Notes under the pieces: generated by a model
The model's input: the letters and a program-made list of their open reading frames with translations, nothing else
Told to the model about the DNA's origin: nothing
Databases searched by the model: none
Shown here: one piece after another, positions 8,469-18,478 of the stretch
How positions within the stretch are numbered: the first letter of the stretch is position 1
Layout of the letters: each line of letters begins with the position of its first letter
Made by a program: the position numbers and the translations under genes
DNA from: Nitratiruptor sp. YY08-10
GTDB taxonomy: Bacteria; Campylobacterota; Campylobacteria; Campylobacterales; Nitratiruptoraceae
Direction: 5' to 3'
Length of the DNA: 64,000 nt
NCBI RefSeq assembly: GCF_016629565.1
Contig: NZ_AP023057.1
Span: 1,426,001 to 1,490,000, forward strand

Positions 8469-9136
8469 ACAAGCAGCTCTTTGATTTTTTCTGCTTGATC
8501 TCTTCCTTTACAATGCTCTTTGCAAAATTCGACTATTTTGCCATGAAACCGTGCATAGATTTGAGATAGTGGCATCTCTTGCCCATATAATTCATAAATT
8601 CTATCTAGATTTTCCAAAATGGAATCGCTCAAGAACTCTTGAATCTCTTGATAGGTTTGCAGCTCATACCCCAAAAAGTTCAAAATCCTTGCGGTATAGG
8701 CATCAACAACTAAAAAATCTTTATAGCAGGCATAGTTGAGAATACTATCTGCTGTTTCAAAGCCAATTCCCTTTTGTGCCAAGAGCCAGCTGCGAGAGGG
8801 TCTTTTTTGAAACGCTTCAAAAGAGCCATACTCATCAAGCATGTTGTGTACAAGCTTTTGAATGCGAAATGCTTTTGTATTATAAAATCCAGCCGGTTTT
8901 ATGAGTGCAGCCAACCTCTTTTGATCCATCTCTACAATCTTTTGGGGTTCTATCGATCCCAATTCATTTTTTAAGTTCTCTAAAGCCTTTTCCACATTTT
9001 CCCATTTGGTGTTTTGGGTAAGCACCGCTCCTACCACTACCTCAAAACTTCCACTCTTTGGCCACCAGTATGGATCTCTTTCCTCTTTGATGTACCCAAG
9101 CTCTTTAAGCCGTTTCATTAAATCGTATGCAATCAT
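8465..9136 (-). CDS. DNA glycosylase of the endonuclease III superfamily (MagIII-like 3-methyladenine glycosylase)
   Basis: 223 residues of the HhH-GPD superfamily, for base excision repair. The N-terminal WWPKSGSFEVVVGAVLTQNT segment, the hairpin KGIGFETADSIL and the catalytic aspartate in VVDAYT match the H. pylori MagIII type, as I remember it. The C-terminus has only two cysteines (CKEHC), so the four-cysteine Fe-S cluster of Nth is missing, as in MagIII. I use the ATG at 9136, which forms an ATGA overlap with the preceding ymdB-like gene; an upstream in-frame start would extend into that gene. Substrate is inferred from family. Confidence 0.83.
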   Translation of the reverse strand: MIAYDLMKRLKELGYIKEERDPYWWPKSGSFEVVVGAVLTQNTKWENVEKALENLKNELGSIEPQKIVEMDQKRLAALIKPAGFYNTKAFRIQKLVHNMLDEYGSFEAFQKRPSRSWLLAQKGIGFETADSILNYACYKDFLVVDAYTARILNFLGYELQTYQEIQEFLSDSILENLDRIYELYGQEMPLSQIYARFHGKIVEFCKEHCKGRDQAEKIKELLV

Positions 9137-9942
9137 TCCACCCTCGCTCGCTGAACGACCTGCCATCCTTCATCATCGTAGGCTTTGATCTTGTATGCAT
9201 CTTTGCATCGTCCATTTTCTAACTCAAAAACCACCATCTGCAAAATCGATTTGCACTTATCTGGAACATCAAAGTGTCCTGGAAGTCCCGTTAAAAATCG
9301 TTTTATCGGCACATCTGCCTTCATCCCTATGACATTGTCTCTGCATCCTGTGAGTCCCACATCTGTCACGTACGCAGCTCCATCTACGATACTCAAATCA
9401 TCTGTTCCTATATGGGTATGGGTGCCTACCTGTACGCTGATGTCCTCTTTGAGCATCAAAAACATCGCTCTTTTTTCACTGGTTGCTTCGGCATGAAAAT
9501 CGATAAAGATGTTTTTGATTCCTTCATCTTTCAATACTGCAACAATTTTTTTCGCAGCCAAAAAGGGATTATCCACCATCGGCATCGTGAAGTGCCCCAT
9601 AATGTTGATAATGGCCAATGGCTCCTCGTCAATGTAAACTATTTTATAGCCTCGTCCAGGAACACCTTCAGGATAGTTGATAGGTCGAAGAAGGGGCATC
9701 TCCTCTAAAAGAGCCACTATCTCCTTTTTATCCCAGGTATGATTACCTCCCGTCATTAGATCGATTCCAGCATTAAAAAGCTCTTTTGCATTTTTGGGAG
9801 TGAGGCCAAACCCGTGACTTGCGTTTTCATAGTTGGCTATGACAAAATCGAGATCCTCTTTTTTGCGAATATCTTGCAAATAACGTTTGATCATCTTCCT
9901 ACCGGGTCTTCCTACAATATCTCCTATAAAACCGATTTTCAC
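9133..9942 (-). CDS. YmdB-type metallophosphoesterase (putative 2',3'-cyclic nucleotide phosphodiesterase)
   Basis: 269 residues with the dinuclear metal motifs GDIVGRPGR, NYENASHG, GGNHTWD, DFHAEATSEK and GTHTHIGTDD, in family order. Bacillus YmdB is a cyclic-nucleotide phosphodiesterase affecting biofilm and sporulation; the role here is unknown. I choose the GTG at 9942, which follows GGAGGG and overlaps the stop of the upstream hydrolase gene (GTGA), over the longer frame starting at 9987. Confidence 0.86.
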   Translation of the reverse strand: MKIGFIGDIVGRPGRKMIKRYLQDIRKKEDLDFVIANYENASHGFGLTPKNAKELFNAGIDLMTGGNHTWDKKEIVALLEEMPLLRPINYPEGVPGRGYKIVYIDEEPLAIINIMGHFTMPMVDNPFLAAKKIVAVLKDEGIKNIFIDFHAEATSEKRAMFLMLKEDISVQVGTHTHIGTDDLSIVDGAAYVTDVGLTGCRDNVIGMKADVPIKRFLTGLPGHFDVPDKCKSILQMVVFELENGRCKDAYKIKAYDDEGWQVVQRARVE

Positions 9943-10496
9943 ACAACCCTCCAAATCTTTTGTATCAAAAGTGTATCGCCTTGCCAAAGCTTTGCTTCAA
10001 AAGTATCATTTCGATCTACTTTTCCAACACCCTTCGGTGTTCCAGTCATCAATATATCACCCTCTTCCAAACCAAAAATAGCATCAATATCTTGCATAAG
10101 AAAGGCTGGCTTGTAGATCATCAAATCCACATCGCCGCTTTGTACCAGTGTACCATTTTTAAAAAGCTCTATTCGTAATCCTTCAAAATTTTTGACAGAA
10201 ACAAAATCACTAAAAAGAGCACTTCCTTTAAAGGCTTTCGCCCGTTCCCAAGGAAGCCCTTTTTCTTTGAGTCTGCTTTGCAACGCTCTTTTTGTCAGAT
10301 CCAATCCTACACCGACTTTGATAGGATTTCCAATCAAAAAGCAGATCTCTCCTTCATAATGCAGATCCTCTTGATAATGGATCTCATTAGTTATAGCGCT
10401 CTGCGGCTTTATAAAATAGACCGGTTCTGTTGGAATCTCGTTATTAAGCTCTTCAATATGCTCAACATAGTTTCTTCCAACACAAACTATCTTCAT
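9939..10496 (-). CDS. fumarylacetoacetate hydrolase (FAH) family protein
   Basis: 185 residues forming a single FAH domain, expected to bind a divalent metal and act on a small keto acid. The metal-ligand segment HYEGEICFLIG and the late TGTPKGVG motif are present. Length fits the short YcgM-like members (acylpyruvate hydrolase or oxaloacetate decarboxylase type). Translationally coupled to the YmdB-like gene downstream. The physiological substrate cannot be told from sequence. Confidence 0.85.
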   Translation of the reverse strand: MKIVCVGRNYVEHIEELNNEIPTEPVYFIKPQSAITNEIHYQEDLHYEGEICFLIGNPIKVGVGLDLTKRALQSRLKEKGLPWERAKAFKGSALFSDFVSVKNFEGLRIELFKNGTLVQSGDVDLMIYKPAFLMQDIDAIFGLEEGDILMTGTPKGVGKVDRNDTFEAKLWQGDTLLIQKIWRVV

Positions 10497-10537
10497 TCTA
10501 AGTCCCTCTCACCCAATTTCAAATTCCTAATTTCCAA

Positions 10538-13456
10538 TTATCTCAAATACTGCAATACCGCTTTTAAAATGTCATCATCATCTTTGCTTCTTGCTTTGAT
10601 CATCTCTTTTTTATCACCAAAATCAAATGTGATATTTTGGTTGTAGTTTGAAATTTTTTTGATTCCATGTTCCAATGCCAAAAGCTTGATATGGATAAGA
10701 TCCAAAAAGTTTTTGGTAAAGCTGTCCAGTTTTCCGAAACGATCTTCGATCTCCTCTTGGATCTGGGCGATTTCTTCAGGCTCTTTGACTTGGGCAAGCC
10801 GTCTGTATAGTTCCAGCTTGAGTCGATCCTCACGTACCACTTCACTCGAAATATAGGCATTAACGCTCAGTTTAAGCTCCACTTGGGGCTCCTCTTCGAT
10901 CTCCCCTTTTGTCAGTTTCGTGATCGTCTCTTCAAGCATCTGCAGATAGAGGCTGTACCCGATATTTTTGATATGTCCGCTTTGCTGAGCTCCTATGATA
11001 TTCCCTCCTCCTCGAATCTCCAAATCGTAATAGGCCAAAGCCGCTCCACTTCCAAGATAGGAGTTGGATTCTAATGCAATGAGCCGTTTTTTTGCTTCTT
11101 CGGTCAGTTTTTGTTTATCCTCTACCAGATAGTAGCAAAACCCCTCTTTTCCGCCTCGTCCTACACGCCCCCGCAACTGATGCAGATCAGCAATTCCGAA
11201 TCGATCGGCTCCTTCTACGATGATAGTATTGACATTTGGCATATGTATGCCACTTTCCACAATGGAAGTGGAAAGTAAGATATCATATTCGCCCCGGGAA
11301 AAGCGAAGAAGCTCTTTTTCCGTTGTAGCCGCCGCTATTTTTGAGTGCAGTACAAGAATCTTTTTACCGGGCAGGAGCTGCTGAAGATCCTCTTTTTTCT
11401 CCTCAATTCCAGCGATGGAGTTGTAGATATAAAAGACCTGCCCTCCTCTACGAAGCTCTCGCAAAATCACCTCTTTGACAAGTTTGTCTTGATACTCTTT
11501 TACATAGGTTCGAACGGGCTTTCTGTTTTGAGGTGGTGTTCTGATTTCGCTGAGATCCTTGAGCTGGGAAAGGGCCATATTGAGACTTCTTGGAATCGGC
11601 GTTGCACTCATACTCAATAGATGCACATCTTTACTGAAAGCTTTGAGTTTCTCTTTTTGCTTCACGCCAAACTTGTGCTCCTCATCGATAACAACAAGCC
11701 CCAAATTTTTAAATTCTGCTCCAAAAAGCGCATGAGTTCCCACCACAACATCGATCGTTCCCTCTTTCAAGGCTTGCAAGCGCTCTTTTTTCTCTTTAGC
11801 AGTGACAAATCGATCGATCTTGGTTACTGAAATATTAAATGGCTCCAATCGTTTTACAAGACTCTCATAATGTTGGGCCGATAGAAGTGTCGTTGGTACA
11901 ACTACAGCCGCTTGATAGCCATTTTTCACTACGGCATAGATAGCGTTCATGGCAACTTCTGTCTTGCCAAATCCCACATCTCCGCTTAGAAGCATATCCA
12001 TCACTTTCCCGCTGGAGAGCCTTTGCAAGATCGTATCAATCGCTTTTTTTTGATCCTCGGTATACTCAAAACCAGCGTGGGATTGAAAAAGAGCGATATC
12101 TGGTGGTGTAATGATCTTTTTACCAGGAGTAAGTTCACGCTGTGCAGCAATTTTTACAATATCTGCAGCGATTTCAAAAAGTCTCTCTTTTACTTTTGCT
12201 TTGAGTTTCGCAAAAGATTGGCTGCCAAGCTTATCCACAACTGCTACACTACCACTATCGGCAATATACCTGCTGAGAACATCGAGGTTTTCCACTGGAA
12301 CCAAAAGCTTGTCTCCTCCAGCATATTCGAGTTCCACAAAATCTCTTTTAGCTCCCAAAATTTCAATCGCTTTGAGTCCTTTGAAAATCCCGATACCATG
12401 CTGCTCATGCACTACATAACTTCCTGGTTGCAGTTCATCGATAACGATAGAAGGAGGTTTGGCTCTTCTCTTTTTTGGTTTATTGAGAGAGAGTATAACC
12501 TCATTGGGTCCTTCGATATTTAAAATCGCATCGGTATAGATAAATTCAATCTTTTCAAGCTCTTTGATACTGCTTCTTCTGGCAAACTCTTGGGATTTTA
12601 CAAGCACTTTGATCTTTTTATTCTGCTTTGTCTGGATGACTCTATTGATATCAAGAACTTCTATCTCGTGATATTCTTTCGCTTCAGGTACGATTGGAAG
12701 TGCTATAAGCTGCTCTTTTGGGATGAGACCTTCATAGCTGTACAGCTCTTCTAGATCAAAACTGCCACTACGTACTGCCTCTTTTCCTTCAAGCAAAGAA
12801 GCCCGCTCGGCCACCCAAAATCCTACACTCAATAGATCCTTATCAAAAACATCAAAATCGCTTTGTTCAATCGCTTCTTGCAAAGCCTCATCCTGGATTA
12901 AAAAGGCTGGATAGAGGGTAAATGCTTCAAGCTCCTCTTTGATACTTTTTTGGGTTTGGGGATCAAAATAGCGGATCGATTCTATTTGGGTATCAAAAAA
13001 ACTAAGACGGATCGGCTTATCAAGATTTGGTACGAAGATATCGACGATATCGCCTCGAAAACTGGCCTCACCCTTGCTCTCTACAATATCCACAAAGGTA
13101 TATCCCCATTGATAAAGCAGTTCCTTTAATGATTCAAGCTCAAATTCATCCCCAAACTCGATTTTTTTTCTCGCAAAGTAGCGTTGCACTGGCATCGGCT
13201 TGGCAATGGTATGTACAGGGGCTATGAGCATCTTTGGCGTATGGTAGTAATCGTTCAATACCGCAAACAGCTCATCAAGCTCCTCTTTGAAAACACGCAG
13301 ATCATCACCATATTGGGCTCTAAAGTCTGGCAAAATGTAATGATCGATTCCAAGTACTTTTGCTGCGCTGCTTGCTTGTTGTGCTTCCTTTTCGTCTGCA
13401 ACAACCAAAATCTGCGGAATGTTTGTTTTCAGATATTCATAGAATCTGGCAACCAT
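10538..13456 (-). CDS. mfd: transcription-repair coupling factor
   Basis: Translocase that removes stalled RNA polymerase and recruits UvrA. The 972 residues (about 1,150 in E. coli) hold a shortened UvrB-like N-terminal part and the RNA-polymerase interaction domain (PGSYVVHEQHGIGIFKGL). The RecG-like motor follows, with GDVGFGKTEVAMNA, DEEHKFG and SMSATPIPRSL, then the C-terminal TRCF domain. The ATG at 13456 lies inside the end of folC (28-base overlap). Forty bases separate it from the FAH gene. Confidence 0.95.
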   Translation of the reverse strand: MVARFYEYLKTNIPQILVVADEKEAQQASSAAKVLGIDHYILPDFRAQYGDDLRVFKEELDELFAVLNDYYHTPKMLIAPVHTIAKPMPVQRYFARKKIEFGDEFELESLKELLYQWGYTFVDIVESKGEASFRGDIVDIFVPNLDKPIRLSFFDTQIESIRYFDPQTQKSIKEELEAFTLYPAFLIQDEALQEAIEQSDFDVFDKDLLSVGFWVAERASLLEGKEAVRSGSFDLEELYSYEGLIPKEQLIALPIVPEAKEYHEIEVLDINRVIQTKQNKKIKVLVKSQEFARRSSIKELEKIEFIYTDAILNIEGPNEVILSLNKPKKRRAKPPSIVIDELQPGSYVVHEQHGIGIFKGLKAIEILGAKRDFVELEYAGGDKLLVPVENLDVLSRYIADSGSVAVVDKLGSQSFAKLKAKVKERLFEIAADIVKIAAQRELTPGKKIITPPDIALFQSHAGFEYTEDQKKAIDTILQRLSSGKVMDMLLSGDVGFGKTEVAMNAIYAVVKNGYQAAVVVPTTLLSAQHYESLVKRLEPFNISVTKIDRFVTAKEKKERLQALKEGTIDVVVGTHALFGAEFKNLGLVVIDEEHKFGVKQKEKLKAFSKDVHLLSMSATPIPRSLNMALSQLKDLSEIRTPPQNRKPVRTYVKEYQDKLVKEVILRELRRGGQVFYIYNSIAGIEEKKEDLQQLLPGKKILVLHSKIAAATTEKELLRFSRGEYDILLSTSIVESGIHMPNVNTIIVEGADRFGIADLHQLRGRVGRGGKEGFCYYLVEDKQKLTEEAKKRLIALESNSYLGSGAALAYYDLEIRGGGNIIGAQQSGHIKNIGYSLYLQMLEETITKLTKGEIEEEPQVELKLSVNAYISSEVVREDRLKLELYRRLAQVKEPEEIAQIQEEIEDRFGKLDSFTKNFLDLIHIKLLALEHGIKKISNYNQNITFDFGDKKEMIKARSKDDDDILKAVLQYLR

Positions 13457-14559
13457 TTTCGGTATATCTCCTCTATAACACTAAACGATCCATACACCAA
13501 ATACTCTTTATCTTCTGTAAACCCCGTAAATTGACAATAGGGAATAGAAAGTTTCTCAAGAATCTGTTTGAGTTTAGTCTGATCAATCAATCTTGGATGC
13601 TCCATCGGTACGATCTCAACTGATTCAATCTTTGGTTGTAAAATGGATAAAATCTTCTCATACTCTTTATCTTCGAAGCTGTTATAGACCAAAACTACCT
13701 TTTTGTCAAGAGCTTGGAGGATGGCTTTGGCTGAAAGGGGATTGTGCCCCACATCCAAAATGATATTGCCGCGCTTTTCAAAACGCGCTGGCATCCGATA
13801 AGATACCGCTTTTTGCAAATCTGGATCAAATCCCAAAAATTTCGCAGCGGCTTGGGCAAGCATAAGGTTTTGAGAAAAAAAGGAAGGGATATTTTTACAA
13901 GCTTTTTGACAAGCTTCCTTATCGGCTAAATTTTCAGCTCTTTGATATAAAATACCTAGACTTTTTGCCACTTGATAGACTTCATTGTGAAGCTGTTTTG
14001 CAAAAATTGCCTCTTTTTGCACAGCTTTGAGCTTCGTAGCGGCAATGGATTGGATCGTATCACCTAAAAAGGCTTGATGGTCATAATCGATAGGAGTCAC
14101 AAGAGTTAAACAATTTTCAAAAACGCTCGTTGCATCATACTCTCCCCCAAGTCCTGCTTCCATAACCACATAATCACACTCTTCAAAAGCAAAAGCGGCC
14201 AAAAGGGTTGTATATTCAAAATAGCTAAGCTCTTTTGCTAAATTTCTTGGCAATAGCGATTGCACTTTTTGATGGACCGATTCCAACTTCTCATCACTTA
14301 CGGCTTCACCATCGATCCATATCCGCTCATGAAAATGAAGGATGTGGGGTGACGTATAATGACCCACTTTTTTTCCAGATTCTTTGAGCATACCAGCAAG
14401 AAATCTTCCCGTAGTTCCTTTCCCGTTGGTCCCGATGATATGAATGATTGGGGGAAGATACAAAGAACTTTGGAGATATTCATATGCTCTTTGCATCCTT
14501 GATGGATCGAATTTTGTATAGTAAAGAGGTTTTTGGTTCAAAAAGGCGTGAACGTTCAC
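13429..14559 (-). CDS. folC: bifunctional dihydrofolate / folylpolyglutamate synthase
   Basis: Adds glutamate to dihydropteroate and folates. The P-loop GTNGKGTTGRFLAGML lies near residue 45, and the Mur-ligase-like region includes VMEAGLGGEYDATSVF and DVGHNPLSA. At 376 residues it is shorter than the E. coli enzyme (about 420) but normal for this phylum as far as I recall. Overlaps lptE by four bases upstream and mfd by 28 bases downstream. Confidence 0.93.
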   Translation of the reverse strand: MNVHAFLNQKPLYYTKFDPSRMQRAYEYLQSSLYLPPIIHIIGTNGKGTTGRFLAGMLKESGKKVGHYTSPHILHFHERIWIDGEAVSDEKLESVHQKVQSLLPRNLAKELSYFEYTTLLAAFAFEECDYVVMEAGLGGEYDATSVFENCLTLVTPIDYDHQAFLGDTIQSIAATKLKAVQKEAIFAKQLHNEVYQVAKSLGILYQRAENLADKEACQKACKNIPSFFSQNLMLAQAAAKFLGFDPDLQKAVSYRMPARFEKRGNIILDVGHNPLSAKAILQALDKKVVLVYNSFEDKEYEKILSILQPKIESVEIVPMEHPRLIDQTKLKQILEKLSIPYCQFTGFTEDKEYLVYGSFSVIEEIYRKWLPDSMNI

Positions 14560-15053
14560 CTGCTTCCCAGATAAGCTAGTCGGGATATAATGGCATCAAT
14601 GGCTTTGGCAGATGCTTCTTTAATAGCCACATAGCGTAAATTATCGGTTATTACTGAGTTTGGCTCTATTGGAAAATCGTAGACTCCGGTTGCTTTGATA
14701 TGCCTCGTTTGGCCACTTTTATCGGTGATATCCGTTTTTAAAAGAACTTTTGTTCGGTAGTAGATCACATAGCCGTTTTCATCATATTGAAGTGGTGTAA
14801 AGGAAACAGATGCAATGGCCACTCGCATAATCGTGTCGGCACGGCTTTTAGCAACGAGGCTACCTGAAAGACGCTTAAGTATCGCCTCATTCACCGCATC
14901 TTTAACTAAAACCGCATTTTCTGGATCTCGTAGATAGACCGAGACTTGCGTATAGATTTTTTGGCCAAATACCCTTTTCGTATAATGGCTTGCAGGCTTG
15001 TAGCCACATCCGGTAAAAAAGAGTATCACTACAAGCCATAAAAATTTTCGCAC
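14556..15053 (-). CDS. lptE: LPS-assembly lipoprotein LptE
   Basis: Outer-membrane lipoprotein that plugs the LptD translocon. I choose the GTG at 15053, just past the leuS stop with AAGGG upstream, giving 165 residues. The product then begins with a lipoprotein signal, VRKFLWLVVILFFTGC, with lipobox FTGC and GY after the cysteine as in LptE. The body carries an LptE-like beta-rich region. Sequence similarity in this family is weak, so the call rests on the lipobox, size and the leuS-lptE order, which is common. Confidence 0.8.
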   Translation of the reverse strand: MRKFLWLVVILFFTGCGYKPASHYTKRVFGQKIYTQVSVYLRDPENAVLVKDAVNEAILKRLSGSLVAKSRADTIMRVAIASVSFTPLQYDENGYVIYYRTKVLLKTDITDKSGQTRHIKATGVYDFPIEPNSVITDNLRYVAIKEASAKAIDAIISRLAYLGSR

Positions 15054-15055
15054 AT

Positions 15056-17503
15056 CTACCCTTTCACTACAATATTGACAAGACGCCCGGGTACTACGAT
15101 CTCTTTGATTATGGTTTTGCCATCGATCCATTTTTTGGCGATCTCTTTCGCTTTGGCCAAAATCTCCTCTTTGCTTGCATCTTTTGGCACTTCGATCTCC
15201 GCTCTTCTTTTTCCATTGACAGTCACAGCCAACGTTACGCTATCTTCTTCGAGGGCCGCCGGATCGACTTGCAATGTTGTAAAATTGTTTCTTTCAAAGA
15301 GATTGTGACTGATTTCCCAACAGGTATGTGGAATAATCGGCTCTAAGATATTTGTTAAAACCCAGTATCCTTCAGTCCAGATATCAGAGTTGTTTTGGGC
15401 ATTCAGTGCATTGAGTGCTTCCATAGATGCAGCGATTAATGTATTGAAAGAAAAACTTTTGGTATAGACATCTGTTGATTTTTGAAGGGCTTCGTACACT
15501 TTCTTCCTTGCCTCTTTCTCTTCTTTCGACAGACTCTTTTGATCAATTTTAGGCAAACTCTCCGTTTTATAGGCATTTTGGCTTCGCTCGAAAAACCGTT
15601 TGATGAAGCGGTAGGCACCCTCAACCGCACTGTCGCTCCATTCCAGCTCTTTGGCTGGAGGTGCGGCAAAAAGGATAAAAAGCCTTGCGGTATCTGCTCC
15701 AAAGTTTGCTACGATTTCATCAGGATCAACGGTATTGCCTTTGGATTTGCTCATCTTGGCTCCATCTTTGAGCACCATCCCCTGCGTTAGAAGTCTTTTA
15801 AACGGCTCATCAAGATTCACATACCCCAAATCTCGTAACACTTTCGTAAAAAATCGCGCATACAATAGATGCAGTATCGCATGCTCGATTCCGCCAATAT
15901 ATTGATCCACCGGCATCCAGTAGTCTGTATCTTCTTTTCGAAAAGGCACCTCTTCCCAATATTTTCTTGGAGTCGTATATCGCAAGAAATACCAGCTTGA
16001 CTCTACAAAGGTATCAAGGGTGTCTGTTTCTCTTTCAGCCTCACCACCACACTTTGGACACGTTGTCTTTTTCCAAGTAGGGTGAAGTTCAAGTGGATTG
16101 CCTTCACCGGTGATTTCTACATCTTCAGGCAAGGTGACTGGAAGGTTCTCTTTTTTCTCGGGAACAATTCCACATTTTGGACATTTGATTAATGGAATCG
16201 GCGTACCCCAATATCGCTGACGAGAAACGAGCCAATCTTTGAGTTTGTAGTTGACAGAACGCTTGCCTATCCCATTTTCTTCAAAATATTCGATAATTTT
16301 TTGTTTTGCCTCACTACTTTCAAGTCCACTAAACTCTCCGCTGTCAAATAAAATGCCAGGCTCAGTGTAAGCTTTTGTGGTATCGAGTTCCCCTTCTTTT
16401 GGTTTGATGACATATTTTATCGGCAGATGATATTTGCTGGCAAACTCGTAATCTCTCTCATCGTGAGCCGGTACAGCCATCACAGCACCGCTTCCATATT
16501 CAGCCAAAACAAAGTTTGCCACCCATACTGGAATCTTTTGCTTTGTCAAGGGATGAATAACATATAGATCCAAAAAGAGTCCCTCTTTTTCGGCCTGCTG
16601 GCGGGTTCTTGCATTTTGGTTTTGCATCGCACAAATTTTTTGGATCGCTTCATCACTGAGCTGTTTTGTTTCGATCAGATGTTTGACAACTGGATGCTCT
16701 GGTGCAAGAGCCGTATAGGTTACCCCATAGATGGTATCGGGTCGTGTAGTAAAAACTTCAAACCCATCCGTCCCAGCTTTTTGAGCCGATACTTCATCAA
16801 AATGGAGCCGAAATTCCAGACCTTCACTTCGACCTATCCAGTTGCGCTGCATAGCGATAACTTGGTTGGGCCAGTTTCCTTCCAGTTTTTTGAGATCTTC
16901 CAGCAGCTCCTGGGCATAATCAGTGATTTTCAAAAAGTACTGCTCAATCTCTTTTTGTACCACCTCCGTATCGCAGCGCCAGCATCGCCCTTCAATGACC
17001 TGTTCATTGGCAAGCACTGTCTTGTCATGCGGACACCAGTTGACCGCAGCCTTTTTTCGATATAAAAGCCCTCTGTTCCACATATCGATAATGAAGCTTT
17101 GCTCCCATTTGCTATAAAGTGGATCGCAAGTAGCGAACTCTCTGTCATGGGAAAAACTGAGACCCAAAGCATCCAGCTCTTTTCGCATATAGTCGATATT
17201 TTCGTAAGTCCACTTCTTTGGATGGACTTTATGTTTGATAGCAGCATTTTCCGCCGGCATTCCAAAGGCATCCCATCCAATTGGATGCAAGACATTGGCT
17301 CCCGTTTTTCTGTAATACCTCGCTATCGCATCCCCTATGGTGTAGTTTCGCACATGCCCCATATGGATCCGGCCGCTTGGATAGGGGAACATGGATAGCA
17401 CATACATTTTTTCTTTGCTGTAATCCTCTTTTGGCTCAAAAGCATTCTGTTTTTTCCACTCTTTTTGCCATTTTTGTTCTATCGCTTTTGGATCATACTG
17501 CAT
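15056..17503 (-). CDS. leuS: leucyl-tRNA synthetase
   Basis: Class I synthetase of 815 residues. The HIGH-like motif is [12 protein letters not shown] near residue 40 and the KMSKS motif is present as KMSKSKGN. An editing domain (TTRPDTIYG) and zinc-binding cysteine pairs (CPKCG twice, CPHD) are visible. Its ATG shares one base with the secF stop (TAATG), so the two are coupled, and lptE follows immediately. Confidence 0.97.
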   Translation of the reverse strand: MQYDPKAIEQKWQKEWKKQNAFEPKEDYSKEKMYVLSMFPYPSGRIHMGHVRNYTIGDAIARYYRKTGANVLHPIGWDAFGMPAENAAIKHKVHPKKWTYENIDYMRKELDALGLSFSHDREFATCDPLYSKWEQSFIIDMWNRGLLYRKKAAVNWCPHDKTVLANEQVIEGRCWRCDTEVVQKEIEQYFLKITDYAQELLEDLKKLEGNWPNQVIAMQRNWIGRSEGLEFRLHFDEVSAQKAGTDGFEVFTTRPDTIYGVTYTALAPEHPVVKHLIETKQLSDEAIQKICAMQNQNARTRQQAEKEGLFLDLYVIHPLTKQKIPVWVANFVLAEYGSGAVMAVPAHDERDYEFASKYHLPIKYVIKPKEGELDTTKAYTEPGILFDSGEFSGLESSEAKQKIIEYFEENGIGKRSVNYKLKDWLVSRQRYWGTPIPLIKCPKCGIVPEKKENLPVTLPEDVEITGEGNPLELHPTWKKTTCPKCGGEAERETDTLDTFVESSWYFLRYTTPRKYWEEVPFRKEDTDYWMPVDQYIGGIEHAILHLLYARFFTKVLRDLGYVNLDEPFKRLLTQGMVLKDGAKMSKSKGNTVDPDEIVANFGADTARLFILFAAPPAKELEWSDSAVEGAYRFIKRFFERSQNAYKTESLPKIDQKSLSKEEKEARKKVYEALQKSTDVYTKSFSFNTLIAASMEALNALNAQNNSDIWTEGYWVLTNILEPIIPHTCWEISHNLFERNNFTTLQVDPAALEEDSVTLAVTVNGKRRAEIEVPKDASKEEILAKAKEIAKKWIDGKTIIKEIVVPGRLVNIVVKG

Positions 17504-18477
17504 TACACCATTCCTTGTTCATACATTGCTCTCATACGCTCTTTCTCTTGCTGTTTTTTTCGTTTTTCAGCAAGTTTCGCCCGATATTTTTGGAGATCAA
17601 AACCTAAAATCGTAAGCATTGGCGAAGCGATAAAAATAGAACTGTATGTTCCGACAACAATGCCTACCAAAAGTGTAAAACTAAAACCTTTGATGATCTC
17701 TCCGCCAAAAAGATAGAGTGTCAAAACAACAAAAAAGGTAGTTAGTGAAGTAAGCGTTGTTCTTGAAAGGGTTTTTGTGATCGATTCGTTGATGACTGCA
17801 TTGAGATCTTTCAGTTTTACAGACTCAACAATTCCTTCTCGGATTCTATCGAATACGATGATGGTATCGTTGAGAGAGTATCCTAAAATGGTAAGTATTG
17901 CTGCCAATATATCAAGATTGACAGGAACGTTAAAGAGGCTGATGGCACCCATCGCAATGCTCACATCATGTACGAGTGCCAAAACAGATGCCAAGGCAAA
18001 TCGCCACTCAAACCGGATGGAAACATAGATCAATATACCAAGAATTGCGATAACTGTAGCCATCAATCCTTTTTCACGGAGCTCTCCACCAACTTTTGGA
18101 CCGACCATATCGACCCGCCTAATCTCAAAGTTTCCGGTTCCTTTGAGTACCGCTCTTGCTTCATCGCCGATATCTTTTTTCAAATTTTTTGTAGAACTTT
18201 TGATACGGATGACGATCTCATTATCGCTGCCAAATTTCGTCACCGTAGCGTCCTGGAAAATCTCGCTTTTTTTCAATGCTTTTCGAATAGCAGCGATATC
18301 CACCGGTTTATCGTACCGAACCTGGACGATAGTCCCACCGGCAAAATCGATACCAAAATTAAGTCCCTTGAAAGCAACAAGCGCCCATGAACCCAAGACC
18401 AAAATCGCAGAAATCGCCATAAAAAGCTTGGCTTTTCCCATAAAATTGTAAATTTTGTCCGTTTTAAAAAATTCCAT
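17503..18477 (-). CDS. secF: protein translocase subunit SecF
   Basis: Proton-driven accessory subunit of the Sec translocon. The 324 residues contain the N-terminal span and [12 protein letters not shown]-type signature ([18 protein letters not shown]) near residue 33. Five further spans follow, with the conserved [14 protein letters not shown]. One base separates it from secD, giving the usual yajC-secD-secF order. Confidence 0.96.
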   Translation of the reverse strand: MEFFKTDKIYNFMGKAKLFMAISAILVLGSWALVAFKGLNFGIDFAGGTIVQVRYDKPVDIAAIRKALKKSEIFQDATVTKFGSDNEIVIRIKSSTKNLKKDIGDEARAVLKGTGNFEIRRVDMVGPKVGGELREKGLMATVIAILGILIYVSIRFEWRFALASVLALVHDVSIAMGAISLFNVPVNLDILAAILTILGYSLNDTIIVFDRIREGIVESVKLKDLNAVINESITKTLSRTTLTSLTTFFVVLTLYLFGGEIIKGFSFTLLVGIVVGTYSSIFIASPMLTILGFDLQKYRAKLAEKRKKQQEKERMRAMYEQGMV

Positions 18478-18478
18478 C

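Noticed and set aside
12023-12523. 166-codon plus-strand frame opposite mfd
   Set aside because: Antisense to conserved mfd motifs, with no family features.
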